Positions 54,043-63,276 are shown, counted from the stretch's first letter. The stretch is DNA of 64,000 bases from an uncultured Maritimibacter sp. (GCA_913063035.1 CAJXYS010000001.1:62001-126000); one strand, 5' to 3'. Notes: generated by a model from the letters alone, not told the origin. Numbers and translations are program-made.

Positions 54043-54990
54043 ATGCTCCGCTTCGCCATCTCGCGCCTCGTCTCGCTGGGGCTGAGCCTGATCGTCGCGA
54101 GCCTCGTGATCTTCGCGGTGATCGAGGGGGTTCCGGGCGACCCGGCGGCCTTCATGCTGGGTCTGAACGCAGATCCGGCCGCGGTCGCCGCGCTGCGGGA
54201 GGAACTGGGCCTGGGCGGCAGCCTGCCGGCCCGCTACCTCGACTGGATCGGCGGCATGCTGCGGGGCGATTTCGGCATCTCCTACACCTACCGCGTGCCG
54301 GTGGCCGACCTGGTGGCGGCCCGGCTCTGGGTGTCGCTGCCGCTGGCGGCCTACGCGCTGGCCCTCTCGACGGCGATCGCCTTTCCGGTGGGCCTGATCG
54401 CGGCGGCGCGGCGCGGCACCGCCGTGGACGCCGGCATCATGGGGGCCACGCAGCTGGGCATCGCGGTGCCGAATTTCTGGTTCGCGATGCTGCTGGTGCT
54501 GGTCTTCGCGATCCAGTTGCGGCTGTTCTCGGCGGGCGGCTTCCCCGGCTGGGACGAGGGGATCTGGATCAACGTCAAGGCGCTGACCCTGCCGGCGGTG
54601 GCGCTGGCGCTGCCGCAAGCCTCGATTCTCGCCCGCGTGATGCGCTCGAGCGTGCTGGAGACGCTCGGCCAGGACTACATCCGCACCGCGCGGGCCAAGG
54701 GGCTGACCCGGCGCCAGGCGGTGTTCCGTCACGCGCTCCGGAACGCGATGATCCCGGTGCTGACCATTATCGGGCTCCAGTTCTCGTTCCTGCTGGCCGG
54801 CGCGATCATCATCGAGAACGTCTTTTTCCTGCCGGGTCTCGGGCGGCTCATCTTCCAGGGAATCACGCAGCGCGACCTGGTGGTCGTGGAGTCGGTCGTG
54901 ATGCTGCTGGTCTTCGCGGTCATCACCGTCAATTTCCTGGTCGATCTCGCCTATGCCGCGGTCGACCCGCGGCTGCGGAGGCGGCGATGA
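54043..54990 (+). CDS. ABC transporter permease, DppB type
   Basis: The 315-residue inner-membrane protein has six helices. The N-terminal SLIVASLVIFAVIEGVPGDPAAF pattern is typical of DppB/OppB, and the EAA coupling loop reads YIRTARAKGLTRRQAVFRHA. It is the first gene of a dppB-dppC-dppDF run and overlaps dppC by 4 nt. Confidence 0.94.
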   Translation: MLRFAISRLVSLGLSLIVASLVIFAVIEGVPGDPAAFMLGLNADPAAVAALREELGLGGSLPARYLDWIGGMLRGDFGISYTYRVPVADLVAARLWVSLPLAAYALALSTAIAFPVGLIAAARRGTAVDAGIMGATQLGIAVPNFWFAMLLVLVFAIQLRLFSAGGFPGWDEGIWINVKALTLPAVALALPQASILARVMRSSVLETLGQDYIRTARAKGLTRRQAVFRHALRNAMIPVLTIIGLQFSFLLAGAIIIENVFFLPGLGRLIFQGITQRDLVVVESVVMLLVFAVITVNFLVDLAYAAVDPRLRRRR

Positions 54991-55805
54991 GGTGGCCGCC
55001 GGCCCTGCTGCTCGGGGGGGCGCTGACCGCGGTCTTCGCGGTCGCGGCGCTCGTGTCCTTCGTCTGGACGCCGCACGGGGTCGAGGGGCTCAACATCGCC
55101 GAGAAACTCCGCACGCCCGGTGCCACCTACTGGCTCGGCACCGACCATTTCGGGCGCGACATCCTGTCGATGCTGATGGTGGGTGCGCGGACATCGATCG
55201 CGGTGGCGATCGTGGCCGTCGGCATGGGCGTGACGCTCGGCGTGCCGCTGGGGCTGCTGGCCGCCGCCCGGCGCGGCGGGCTCGTGGACGAGGTGGTGAT
55301 GCGGGGCAACGACCTGATCTTCGCCTTTCCGGCGCTGGTGATCGCGATCCTGATCACGGCGGTGTTCGGGCCATCGGCGCTGAACGCGATCCTGGCCATC
55401 GGCATATTCAACACGCCGGTCTTCGCGCGGGTCACCCGCGGCGCGGCGCTGAGCCTCTGGACGCTGGACTACATCCTTGCCGCGCGCGTCGCGGGCAAGG
55501 GCGGTTTTCGCATCTCGGTCGAGCATATCCTGCCCAATATCGCCAACCTTCTGATCGTGCAGGCCACGATCCAGTTCTCGCTCGGCATCCTGGCCGAGGC
55601 CGGGCTCAGCTATGTCGGGCTCGGGGCGCAGCCGCCGACGCCCTCCTGGGGGCGGATGCTGGCCGAGAGCCAGACGATGATCTCTTTCGCGCCTCATCTC
55701 GCGATCTTCCCCGGGCTGGCCATCGTGCTGACGGTTCTGGGATTGAACCTGATGGGTGACGGCCTGCGCGACCTGCTCGACCCCAGGCTCCGGAGGGCGC
55801 GATGA
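54987..55805 (+). CDS. ABC transporter permease, DppC type
   Basis: The 272-residue protein has five or six helices, the family segment YWLGTDHFGRDILSMLMVGA and an EAA-type loop (YILAARVAGKGGFRISVEHI). It starts in the dppB stop (ATGA) and ends in the ATPase start (ATGA), so the three are coupled. It should pair with the DppB-like protein as a heterodimeric channel. Confidence 0.94.
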   Translation: MRWPPALLLGGALTAVFAVAALVSFVWTPHGVEGLNIAEKLRTPGATYWLGTDHFGRDILSMLMVGARTSIAVAIVAVGMGVTLGVPLGLLAAARRGGLVDEVVMRGNDLIFAFPALVIAILITAVFGPSALNAILAIGIFNTPVFARVTRGAALSLWTLDYILAARVAGKGGFRISVEHILPNIANLLIVQATIQFSLGILAEAGLSYVGLGAQPPTPSWGRMLAESQTMISFAPHLAIFPGLAIVLTVLGLNLMGDGLRDLLDPRLRRAR

Positions 55806-57406
55806 GCCTGCTCTCGGTCGAGACCCTGTCGCTCGCCATCAGGGCAGAGCCGATCCTGCGGGACGTTTCCTTCGAGATCGGCGCGGGCGAGGTCTTCGGG
55901 CTCGTGGGCGAGAGCGGATCGGGGAAATCGATGACGGCGCTCGCCCTGATGCAGCTGCTGCCCGACGGTGCCCGGGCCGAAGGCGCGGCGCGCTTCGGCG
56001 GGCGCGACCTGCTCTCGCTCGGGGAGCGGGCGATGTGCGGGCTGCGCGGCAACGAGATCGGGATGATCTTCCAGGAGCCGATGACCGCGCTCAACCCGGT
56101 GCAGACCGTCGGCGACCAGGTGGCCGAAACGCTGATCGTGCACGGCGCGGCCGACCGCGCCGGCGCGGCCGCGGCCGCGCGGGACCGCCTGGCGCGGGTC
56201 GGGCTGCCGGCGGAGCGTTTCCCGCTGTCGCGGTATCCGCACGAACTCTCGGGCGGGCAGCGCCAGAGGGTCTGCATCGCCATGGCGGTGGCGTTGCGGC
56301 CGAAGCTGCTGATCGCCGACGAGCCCACGACGGCGCTCGACGTGACGACCCAGGCGCAGATCCTCGATCTGCTGAAGGGACTCGTCGCCGAGGAGGGCAT
56401 GAGCCTGATGCTGATCACCCACGATCTCGCGGTGGTCTCCGGCATGGCCGATCACGTCGCGGTCATGCAGGACGGACGGATCGTCGAGGCGGCCGCGACC
56501 GAGACGCTTTTCCGGCGCAGGGCGCATCCCTATACCGACCGGCTCTTCGCGGCGACGGCCCATGTGCCCGAACGCCACGGCGCGCCCCGCGAAACGCCGC
56601 TGCTGGACGTGCGCGGGGCGGTGCGCGACTACGCGCTGCCGGGCACCCGGCTCTTCGGCGCAGCGCCGACGTTCCGGGCGGTCGACGGCGTCAGCTTTAC
56701 CCTGCACGCGGGCGAGAGCCTCGGGCTGGTCGGGGAATCCGGCTGCGGGAAGTCCACGCTGACACGCGCGATCCTCGGGCTGGAAGATCTGCAAGGGGGC
56801 AGGATCACGCTGGACGGCGCGACCGTGCATGCGGGACGCCGCATGCCGGCGACGCTGCGGCGCAAGATGCAGGTGGTGTTCCAGGATCCCTTCGGCTCGT
56901 TCAACCCGCGCCACCGGGTGGCCCGGCTGGTGGCCGAGCCGTTCCACCTGCTCGACCATGCGCCCGAGGACCGCGACGACCGGATCGCCGGGGCGCTGGA
57001 GGCGGTGGGCCTGTCCCCCGCCGACGGGGCGCGCTACATCCACGAGTTCTCGGGCGGGCAGCGCCAGCGTATCGCGATCGCCCGGGCGCTGATCATCCGG
57101 CCCAAGCTGATCGTGCTGGACGAGGCGGTCTCGGCGCTCGACGTGTCGATCCGGGCGCAGATCCTCGATTTGCTGGCCGATCTGCAGGGGCGCTTCGGGC
57201 TCTCCTACCTGTTCATCAGCCACGACCTGACGGTGGTGCGCGCCATCACCGACCGGGTGCTGGTGATGAAGGCCGGCGAGATCGTCGAGGAAGGCCGGAC
57301 CGAGACGGTTTTCGACGCACCCGCCCATCCCTACACGCGGCAACTGATCGCGGCCGCCCCGGCCATCCCGGCCCACTGGACGGAGGACAGACATGGCACT
57401 GGATAA
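55802..57406 (+). CDS. ABC transporter ATP-binding protein, fused DppD-DppF type
   Basis: The 534-residue protein carries two complete ATPase domains. Domain 1 (about 1-255) has Walker A GESGSGKSMT, signature LSGGQRQRVC and Walker B LLIADEPTTALDV. Domain 2 (about 265-534) has GESGCGKSTLT, FSGGQRQRIA and LIVLDEAVSALDV. This fusion replaces the separate DppD and DppF subunits. The 3' end overlaps the aldehyde dehydrogenase by 14 nt, tying transport to metabolism of the imported compound. Confidence 0.95.
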   Translation: MSLLSVETLSLAIRAEPILRDVSFEIGAGEVFGLVGESGSGKSMTALALMQLLPDGARAEGAARFGGRDLLSLGERAMCGLRGNEIGMIFQEPMTALNPVQTVGDQVAETLIVHGAADRAGAAAAARDRLARVGLPAERFPLSRYPHELSGGQRQRVCIAMAVALRPKLLIADEPTTALDVTTQAQILDLLKGLVAEEGMSLMLITHDLAVVSGMADHVAVMQDGRIVEAAATETLFRRRAHPYTDRLFAATAHVPERHGAPRETPLLDVRGAVRDYALPGTRLFGAAPTFRAVDGVSFTLHAGESLGLVGESGCGKSTLTRAILGLEDLQGGRITLDGATVHAGRRMPATLRRKMQVVFQDPFGSFNPRHRVARLVAEPFHLLDHAPEDRDDRIAGALEAVGLSPADGARYIHEFSGGQRQRIAIARALIIRPKLIVLDEAVSALDVSIRAQILDLLADLQGRFGLSYLFISHDLTVVRAITDRVLVMKAGEIVEEGRTETVFDAPAHPYTRQLIAAAPAIPAHWTEDRHGTG

Positions 57407-58847
57407 GCTCTGGTTTGACCCGGAACAGCTCTTCATAGGGGGGCGCTGGCAGCCGCCCGAGGGCCGCGCGACCCTGCAGCTGGAAGATCCCTCCACCGGC
57501 TCCGGGATCGGGGCCATCGCACGCGGCGGGGCGGCGGACATCGAGGCCGCCGTGGCCGCGGCCAGGGCCGCGCGCGACGGCGACTGGGGCCGGATGACGG
57601 CGACCGAGCGCGGCCGCATCCTGTCCCACATCGGCCAGCTGGTCGCCGCGCGGGCCGACACGCTTGCCGAGATCGAGGCGACGGATGTCGGCAAACCGCT
57701 GAAGCAGGCCCGCGCGGACGCCCTCGCGCTGGCGCGCTACATGGAATTCTACGGCGGCGCGGCCGACAAGGTCATGGGCGAGACGATCCCCTATCTCGAC
57801 GGGTACACGGTCTACACCCTGCGCGAGCCGCATGGCGTGACGGGCCATATCGTGCCTTGGAACTACCCGATGCAGATCATCGGCCGGTCCGTCGGCGCGG
57901 CGCTGGCGATGGGCAATGCCTGCGTCCTCAAGCCCGCCGAGGAGGCCTGCCTCACCGCGCTGGCCTTCGCCCATATCGCCGCCGAGGCCGGCCTGCCCGC
58001 GGGCGCGCTGAACGTGGTGCCGGGTCTGGGCGAAGAGGCCGGCGCCGCCCTGGCCGGGCACCCGGGCGTCGATCACCTGAGCTTCACCGGCTCCGTGGGC
58101 GTGGGGGCGCTGGTGCAGACCGCGGCGGCCCGCAACATCGTCCCGGTCACGCTGGAGCTCGGGGGCAAATCCCCGCAGCTGGTCTTTGCCGACGCCGATC
58201 TCGACGCGGCGCTGCCCTTCCTGGTGAACGCGGGCATCCAGAACGCCGGGCAGACCTGTTCCGCGGCCTCGCGCATCCTGGTGGAGCGGCGCATCCATGA
58301 CGCGCTGCTGTCCCGCATGGCCGACCGCTACCGCGCGCTGCGCACCGGACCCGCGGTGGCCGATCTCGACGTGGGACCGCTGATCTCGGCCCGGCAGAAG
58401 CAGATCGTCGAGGGATACCTGGACCGGGCCGGCGATCTGACCGAGGCCGCGCGCGGCGAAATCGTCGGCAACGCGCCCGCCGGCGGGCACTACGTCGCGC
58501 CGGTCCTGCTGGCCGGCGTGACGCCCGGGCACGTCCTGGCACGCGAGGAAATCTTCGGACCGGTGCAGTGCGTCATCCCTTTCGACGACGAGGACGAGGC
58601 CGTCGCCATCGCGAACGGCACCGATTACGGGCTGGTGGCCAGCGTCTGGTCGCGGGACGGCGGGCGGCAGATGCGGCTGGCCAAGCGGCTGCGCGCCGGC
58701 CAGGTCTTCGTCAACAATTACGGCGCGGGCGGCGGGGCCGAACTGCCCTTCGGCGGCGTCGGGAAATCCGGCCATGGCCGTGAGAAGGGCTTCGAGGCGC
58801 TCTACGGGTTCTCGGCGCTCAAGACGGTGGCGGCGCATCACGGCTGA
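57393..58847 (+). CDS. NAD-dependent aldehyde dehydrogenase (betaine-aldehyde dehydrogenase-like)
   Basis: The 484-residue ALDH has general base Glu255 (LELGGKSPQLVF) and catalytic Cys289 (AGQTCSAASR). PWNYPMQ and FTGSVGVG form the cofactor site. The NAGQTC and GGKSPQ motifs are like those of betaine-aldehyde and aminoaldehyde dehydrogenases. GGAGGAC inside the ATPase gene serves as its ribosome site. It is the last gene of the coupled ABC transporter run, so its substrate probably derives from what that transporter brings in. Confidence 0.92.
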   Translation: MALDKLWFDPEQLFIGGRWQPPEGRATLQLEDPSTGSGIGAIARGGAADIEAAVAAARAARDGDWGRMTATERGRILSHIGQLVAARADTLAEIEATDVGKPLKQARADALALARYMEFYGGAADKVMGETIPYLDGYTVYTLREPHGVTGHIVPWNYPMQIIGRSVGAALAMGNACVLKPAEEACLTALAFAHIAAEAGLPAGALNVVPGLGEEAGAALAGHPGVDHLSFTGSVGVGALVQTAAARNIVPVTLELGGKSPQLVFADADLDAALPFLVNAGIQNAGQTCSAASRILVERRIHDALLSRMADRYRALRTGPAVADLDVGPLISARQKQIVEGYLDRAGDLTEAARGEIVGNAPAGGHYVAPVLLAGVTPGHVLAREEIFGPVQCVIPFDDEDEAVAIANGTDYGLVASVWSRDGGRQMRLAKRLRAGQVFVNNYGAGGGAELPFGGVGKSGHGREKGFEALYGFSALKTVAAHHG

Positions 58848-58916
58848 GTGACTTGCCGCGGCCCGGTCCTGCCCCCATCTGAGCGGGTGTATCCCAGTGA
58901 CGGAGGACCCGCTCTC

Positions 58917-59159
58917 ATGAAGTGCCCTATCGACGGAGAGACCCTGGTGATCGCGGATCGCAGCGGCGTCGAGATCGACTACTGCCCGAAATGCCGCGGC
59001 GTCTGGCTGGACCGGGGGGAACTCGACAAGATCATCGAGCGCGCCGCCCCGCCGCCGCCGCCGCCCCAGCCCGAACGGGCCCCGCGCTACGACGACCCGC
59101 AGCGCCCCTACAAGCGCAAGAAAAAGGAAAGCTTCCTGAGCGAGCTCTTCGACTTCTGA
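58917..59159 (+). CDS. Small zinc-finger protein (TFIIB-type ribbon)
   Basis: The 80-residue protein has the zinc ribbon MKCPIDGETLV ... YCPKCRGVWLDRGELDKI (about 1-41), a Pro-rich linker, and a basic segment (RPYKRKKKES) before the end. This matches the zf-TFIIB family of small bacterial proteins of unknown role. GGAGGA lies 10 nt before the ATG. It stands 69 nt after the aldehyde dehydrogenase. The 233 nt that follow contain a small hairpin (59172-59187) but no supported gene. Confidence 0.85.
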   Translation: MKCPIDGETLVIADRSGVEIDYCPKCRGVWLDRGELDKIIERAAPPPPPPQPERAPRYDDPQRPYKRKKKESFLSELFDF

Positions 59160-59392
59160 TCGAGGCGCAACGGAGCATTCCGATGCTCGCACGGGCCCGC
59201 GCGGCCGTTCTGGCCGGGCGGTCATGTGCTTTTGCACGTCGCTCGGCTTCGCCATCGCCATGGCGATCGGCGCACCGATCCGCCGGCCGGCGCGGCGCAT
59301 GGCCGGCGAACCGGCCTGCCAGGGTTGACCCACCCTTGCCTTTCACGCCCGGCTGGCGAACAGTCGGGCGGACAGACGGGAGGCGGGACGAC

Positions 59393-60133
59393 ATGAGACT
59401 TCAGGGAAAAACGGCGATCGTCACCGGCGGAGGCTCGGGCTTCGGAGCCGGGATCGCGCGGAAATTCGCGGCCGAGGGCGCGACCGTCATGGTGGCCGAC
59501 ATCAACGCGCAGGCGGCCGGGGAGATCGCGGCCGAACTGGGCGGGGTGGCGCAGGCGGTCGATGTCTCGGACGGCGACAGCGTGGCCGCGATGTGCGCCG
59601 CCGCGCTGGACGCCTGGGGGCGGGTCGACATTCTCGTCAACAATGCCGGCATCACCCACGAGCGCGGCGCCCTCGAGGACGTGCCCGAGGACGCCTTCGA
59701 CCGGGTTTTCGCGGTGAATTGCAAATCGGTCTACCTGACCGCGCGGCACGCCGTCCCGGCGATGAAGAAAGCCGGGCATGGCACGATCCTGAACGTCGCC
59801 TCGACGGCCGGGATCAGCCCGCGTGCGCAGCTCAACTGGTACAACGCCTCCAAGGGCTGGATGATCACCGCGACCAAGACCATGGCGGTGGAGCTTGCCC
59901 CCGACGGCATCCGGGTCAACGCGCTGGCCCCCGTCGCCGGAGAGACCCCGCTGCTGGCCAGCTTCATGGGTGGCGACACGCCCGAGACGCGGGCGAAGTT
60001 CCTTTCCACCATTCCGCTCGGCCGGTTCTCGACACCCGGGGACATGGGCAACGCGGCCTGCTATCTCTGCTCGGACGAGGCAGGGATGGTGACGGGCGCC
60101 GTGCTCGAGGTCGATGGCGGGCGCTGCATCTGA
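59393..60133 (+). CDS. Short-chain dehydrogenase/reductase
   Basis: The 246-residue SDR has cofactor motif VTGGGSGFGAGIA, NNAG at about residue 85 and the active-site Ser plus Tyr/Lys in NVASTAGISPRAQLNWYNAS. It oxidises or reduces an alcohol or keto group with NAD(P); the substrate is unknown. GGGAGG precedes the ATG. The P1 peptidase gene starts 7 nt after its stop. Confidence 0.93.
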   Translation: MRLQGKTAIVTGGGSGFGAGIARKFAAEGATVMVADINAQAAGEIAAELGGVAQAVDVSDGDSVAAMCAAALDAWGRVDILVNNAGITHERGALEDVPEDAFDRVFAVNCKSVYLTARHAVPAMKKAGHGTILNVASTAGISPRAQLNWYNASKGWMITATKTMAVELAPDGIRVNALAPVAGETPLLASFMGGDTPETRAKFLSTIPLGRFSTPGDMGNAACYLCSDEAGMVTGAVLEVDGGRCI

Positions 60134-60140
60134 GGCCGCG

Positions 60141-61142
60141 ATGAAACCGGGCAAACGCAACCTGATCACCGACGTGCCGGGCCTGAAGGTCGGCAACGCG
60201 TCCGACGACCGGCTGAAATCGGGCGTGAGCGTTCTGCTTGGCGATGCCCCCTTCACCGCCGCGGTTCATGTCATGGGCGGGGCCCCCGGCACGCGCGAGA
60301 CGGACCTGCTGGCCCCGGACCGGCTGGTGCAGGAGGTAGACGCGCTGGTGCTGTCGGGCGGGTCGGCCTTCGGGCTCGACGCGGCCTCGGGCGTGGCCGA
60401 CGGGCTGCGCGCCATGGGCCGCGGCTTCGCCGTGGGCGATGCGCGGGTGCCGATCGTGCCCGGCGCGATCCTGTTCGACCTGTTGAACGGCGGCGACAAG
60501 GCCTGGGCCGACAACCCTTACAAACCGCTCGGGCGGGCGGCGCTCGATGCCGCGGGCACCGCGTTCGCGCTCGGCAGCACGGGGGCGGGCTGCGGGGCGA
60601 CGACGCAGGACCTGAAAGGCGGGCTCGGATCGGCCTCGGTGGTGATGGAGAACGGGATTACCGTGGGCGCGCTGGTCGCGGTCAATGCCCTCGGGTCGGT
60701 GATCCAGCAGGGCCGGCCGAATTTCTGGGCGGCGCCCTACGAGATGGATGACGAGTTCGGCGGGCTCGGCATGGCCGCCGACTGGCAGCCGGGCCACGAG
60801 CCGGACCCGGCCGCCCACGTCGATACCGGCGGCAACACCACCATAGCGATCGTGGCGACCGACGCCCGGCTGACCCAGGCCGAGGCGACGCGGCTGGCCA
60901 CCGCCGCCCATGACGGCATGGCCCGCGCCATCGTCCCGAGCCACACGCCCTTCGACGGCGACCTGGTCTTCGCCGCCGCCACGGGCGCGCGGCCCTTGCC
61001 GGACCCGACCTGGGACCCGCTGCGCCTGGGACACGCGGCGGCGCTCTGCCTGGCGCGGGCCATCGCGCGCGGCGTCCACGCGGCGCAACCGGCGCCCGGC
61101 GACACGCATCCGACCTGGCAGGCGCGTTTCCGAGGCCCTTAA
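60141..61142 (+). CDS. P1-family peptidase (DmpA/BapA type)
   Basis: The 333-residue protein of the DmpA superfamily is normally made as a precursor that cuts itself ahead of the catalytic Ser. The motif here is DLKGGLGSASVV, so the predicted cut is Gly163-Ser164. ITDVPGLKVGNAS near the N terminus and VLSGGSAFGLDAASGV are typical. Members release N-terminal D-, L- or beta-amino acids from short peptides and amides. No signal peptide is present. It is coupled to the SDR gene and preceded by GAGG. Confidence 0.92.
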   Translation: MKPGKRNLITDVPGLKVGNASDDRLKSGVSVLLGDAPFTAAVHVMGGAPGTRETDLLAPDRLVQEVDALVLSGGSAFGLDAASGVADGLRAMGRGFAVGDARVPIVPGAILFDLLNGGDKAWADNPYKPLGRAALDAAGTAFALGSTGAGCGATTQDLKGGLGSASVVMENGITVGALVAVNALGSVIQQGRPNFWAAPYEMDDEFGGLGMAADWQPGHEPDPAAHVDTGGNTTIAIVATDARLTQAEATRLATAAHDGMARAIVPSHTPFDGDLVFAAATGARPLPDPTWDPLRLGHAAALCLARAIARGVHAAQPAPGDTHPTWQARFRGP

Positions 61143-61196
61143 GCGCACGTTAACCGCCTTTTCCCTAGCCTTGCCCCATTTCAAGGGGGAGGCCCG

Positions 61197-61574
61197 ATGA
61201 CACAGACAGTTCCGGTTCCGGCAAGCCTGCTCGACAGCCTGAAGGCACGCTGGCGCCCCACGCGCTGGGGCGGCGAGCATGTCGCCAGCCACCATCCGCG
61301 CTGCCTCGTGCGCCACCGCGTGATCCGTCCCGGCGCCCGCACCGAGACGGAGGCGCATTTCCACCGTGTCGAGCACTGGGTCGTGCTGCAGGGCGCGGCG
61401 CGCGCCAGCGTCGACGACGAACCGCGCGACCTGCTCGAGGGCGATACCCTCGATCTCCCGGTCGGCGCCCGGCACTGGATCGAGAATCCCGGCCGGGTCG
61501 ACCTGCACCTGATCTCGATCGAGATGGGCGGCTACCTGGAAGACGACGACGTGATCCCCGCGACGGGACACTGA
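61197..61574 (+). CDS. Single-domain cupin (mannose-6-phosphate isomerase type II-like)
   Basis: The 125-residue beta-barrel protein has cupin motif 1 TEAHFHRVEHWVVLQG and motif 2 DTLDLPVGARHWIENPG. It looks like the C-terminal cupin of type II phosphomannose isomerases standing alone. The His and Glu metal ligands are present. An AAGGGGGAGG ribosome site precedes the ATG. The function is not known and could be a sugar-phosphate isomerase or a sensor. Confidence 0.88.
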   Translation: MTQTVPVPASLLDSLKARWRPTRWGGEHVASHHPRCLVRHRVIRPGARTETEAHFHRVEHWVVLQGAARASVDDEPRDLLEGDTLDLPVGARHWIENPGRVDLHLISIEMGGYLEDDDVIPATGH

Positions 61575-61654
61575 CGCGGCGCGCAGGCATCTTGCGGATG
61601 GCAGGGGGCTGTGGCACCCATTCCCCAGCCATTCCAGATAGCGGAGACCGAGCC

Positions 61655-63130
61655 ATGCGCGACACGACAGACCTGATTTCCATGCTGAAGGACCCCGATC
61701 TGCTGCGCGCACAGGCCTATGTCGCGGGCGAGTGGATCGATGCCGGGGACGGCGCCACCTTCGACGTGACCAATCCCGCCCGCGGCGACGTGCTGACGCC
61801 GGTCGCCGATCTAGGCGTGGCCGAGGTCCGCCGCGCCATCGAGGCCGCGCGCGATGCGCAGAAGGCCTGGGCCGCCAAGACCGGCAAGGAGCGTGCGGCG
61901 ATCCTGCGCAAGTGGTACGATCTCATGGTCGAGAACGCCGACGATCTTGCCGCGATCCTGACGGCCGAGATGGGCAAGCCCCTGGCCGAGGCCAAGGGCG
62001 AGATCCTCTACGGCGCCTCCTTCATCGAGTGGTTCGGCGAGGAAGCTAAGCGCGTCTACGGCGAGACGATCCCCGGCCACCAGCCCGACAAGCGCATCGT
62101 GGTGCTTAAGCAACCCGTGGGCGTCGCGGCCTCGATCACGCCGTGGAACTTCCCCAACGCCATGATCGCGCGCAAGGTCGCGCCCGCGCTTGCCGCCGGC
62201 TGCGCCTTCGTCGCGCGACCCGCCTCGGAAACGCCGCTTTCGGCGCTCGCCATGGCGGTCCTCGCCGAGCGGGCCGGCGTGCCCAGGGGGGTGCTGTCCG
62301 TCGTGACCTCGTCCCGGGCCTCCGCCATCGGCAAGGAATTCTGCGAGAACCCGATCATCGCGAAGATCACCTTCACCGGCTCGACCGAGGTGGGCCGCAT
62401 CCTGATGCGCCAGTCGGCCGACCAGATCAAGAAGGCCTCGATGGAACTCGGTGGCAACGCGCCCTTCATCGTCTTCGACGACGCCGATCTCGACGCCGCG
62501 GTCGAGGGCGCGATGATCTCCAAGTACCGCAACAACGGCCAGACCTGCGTCTGCGCCAACCGCATCTACGTGCAGGCCGGCGTCTACGACGCCTTCGCCG
62601 AGAAACTCGCCGCGGCCACGCGCAAGATGCAGGTGGGTGACGGGTTCGAGGACGGCACCACCGCCGGGCCGCTGATCACCGAGGATGCCGTCAAGAAGGT
62701 CGAGGAGCACATCGCCGACGCGCTTTCCAAGGGCGCCAAGATCGTCGCCGGCGGCAAGCGCCACGAGAAGGGCGGCACCTTCTTCGAACCGACCGTTCTG
62801 ACCGGCGTGACCCAGGACATGAAGGTCAGCACCGAGGAAACCTTCGGCCCGGTCGCACCGCTCTTCCGCTTCGAGAACGAGGAGGACGTGATCGCCAAGG
62901 CCAACGACACGATCTTCGGCCTGGCCTCCTATTTCTACGCCAGCGATCTCGGCCGCGTCTGGCGTGTCGCCGAGGCGCTGGAATACGGCATGGTCGGCAT
63001 CAACACCGGCCTGATCTCGACCGAGGTGGCGCCCTTCGGCGGGGTCAAGCAGTCCGGGCTGGGCCGCGAGGGCTCGCGCCACGGCATCGACGAGTTCACC
63101 GAGATGAAATATCTCTGCATGAGCATCTGA
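61655..63130 (+). CDS. gabD: Succinate-semialdehyde dehydrogenase
   Basis: The 491-residue ALDH is of the GabD type, with Glu264 (MELGGNAPFIVF) and catalytic Cys298 in NNGQTCVCANRIYV. The CVC pair is typical of SSADH. It also has ITPWNFPNAM and the C-terminal FGGVKQSGLGREGS. It oxidises succinate semialdehyde to succinate in 4-aminobutyrate breakdown. No GABA transaminase is adjacent. The start at 61655 has GGAG upstream; the frame is open from 61592. A strong hairpin follows the stop. Confidence 0.93.
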   Translation: MRDTTDLISMLKDPDLLRAQAYVAGEWIDAGDGATFDVTNPARGDVLTPVADLGVAEVRRAIEAARDAQKAWAAKTGKERAAILRKWYDLMVENADDLAAILTAEMGKPLAEAKGEILYGASFIEWFGEEAKRVYGETIPGHQPDKRIVVLKQPVGVAASITPWNFPNAMIARKVAPALAAGCAFVARPASETPLSALAMAVLAERAGVPRGVLSVVTSSRASAIGKEFCENPIIAKITFTGSTEVGRILMRQSADQIKKASMELGGNAPFIVFDDADLDAAVEGAMISKYRNNGQTCVCANRIYVQAGVYDAFAEKLAAATRKMQVGDGFEDGTTAGPLITEDAVKKVEEHIADALSKGAKIVAGGKRHEKGGTFFEPTVLTGVTQDMKVSTEETFGPVAPLFRFENEEDVIAKANDTIFGLASYFYASDLGRVWRVAEALEYGMVGINTGLISTEVAPFGGVKQSGLGREGSRHGIDEFTEMKYLCMSI

Positions 63131-63153
63131 AGCCGTTGCAAACACGCATGCCC

Positions 63154-63183
63154 GCCGGGCCCGGTGACCGCACCGGGCCCGGC
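63154..63183 (+). terminator. Terminator hairpin after gabD
   Basis: A perfect 13-bp inverted repeat GCCGGGCCCGGTG / CACCGGGCCCGGC with a 4-nt loop lies 23 nt past the stop. A short T-run (CATTTTAC) follows a few bases later. Confidence 0.75.
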
Positions 63184-63210
63184 AGCGCATTTTACAGAAC
63201 CGCTAGACAT

Positions 63211-63228
63211 CCGTCACGCGCATGTCAT
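63211..63228 (+). promoter_or_regulatory. PHO-box-like site
   Basis: CCGTCACGCGCATGTCAT matches the PhoB box CTGTCAT-N4-CTGTCAT at 11 of 14 fixed positions. It lies 49 nt before the start of the phytase/esterase-like gene, which makes control by phosphate starvation plausible. Confidence 0.5.
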
Positions 63229-63276
63229 GGATTGACGTCACTCCGGGATCGCAGACATCCATAACCGGAGTGCACC

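Noticed and set aside
52513-54732. Reading the creatinase frame as a 739-residue protein starting at 54732
   Set aside because: The upstream 335 residues are antisense to the permease gene and to the intergenic region. The ATG at 53727 has GGAGG and matches the family N terminus.
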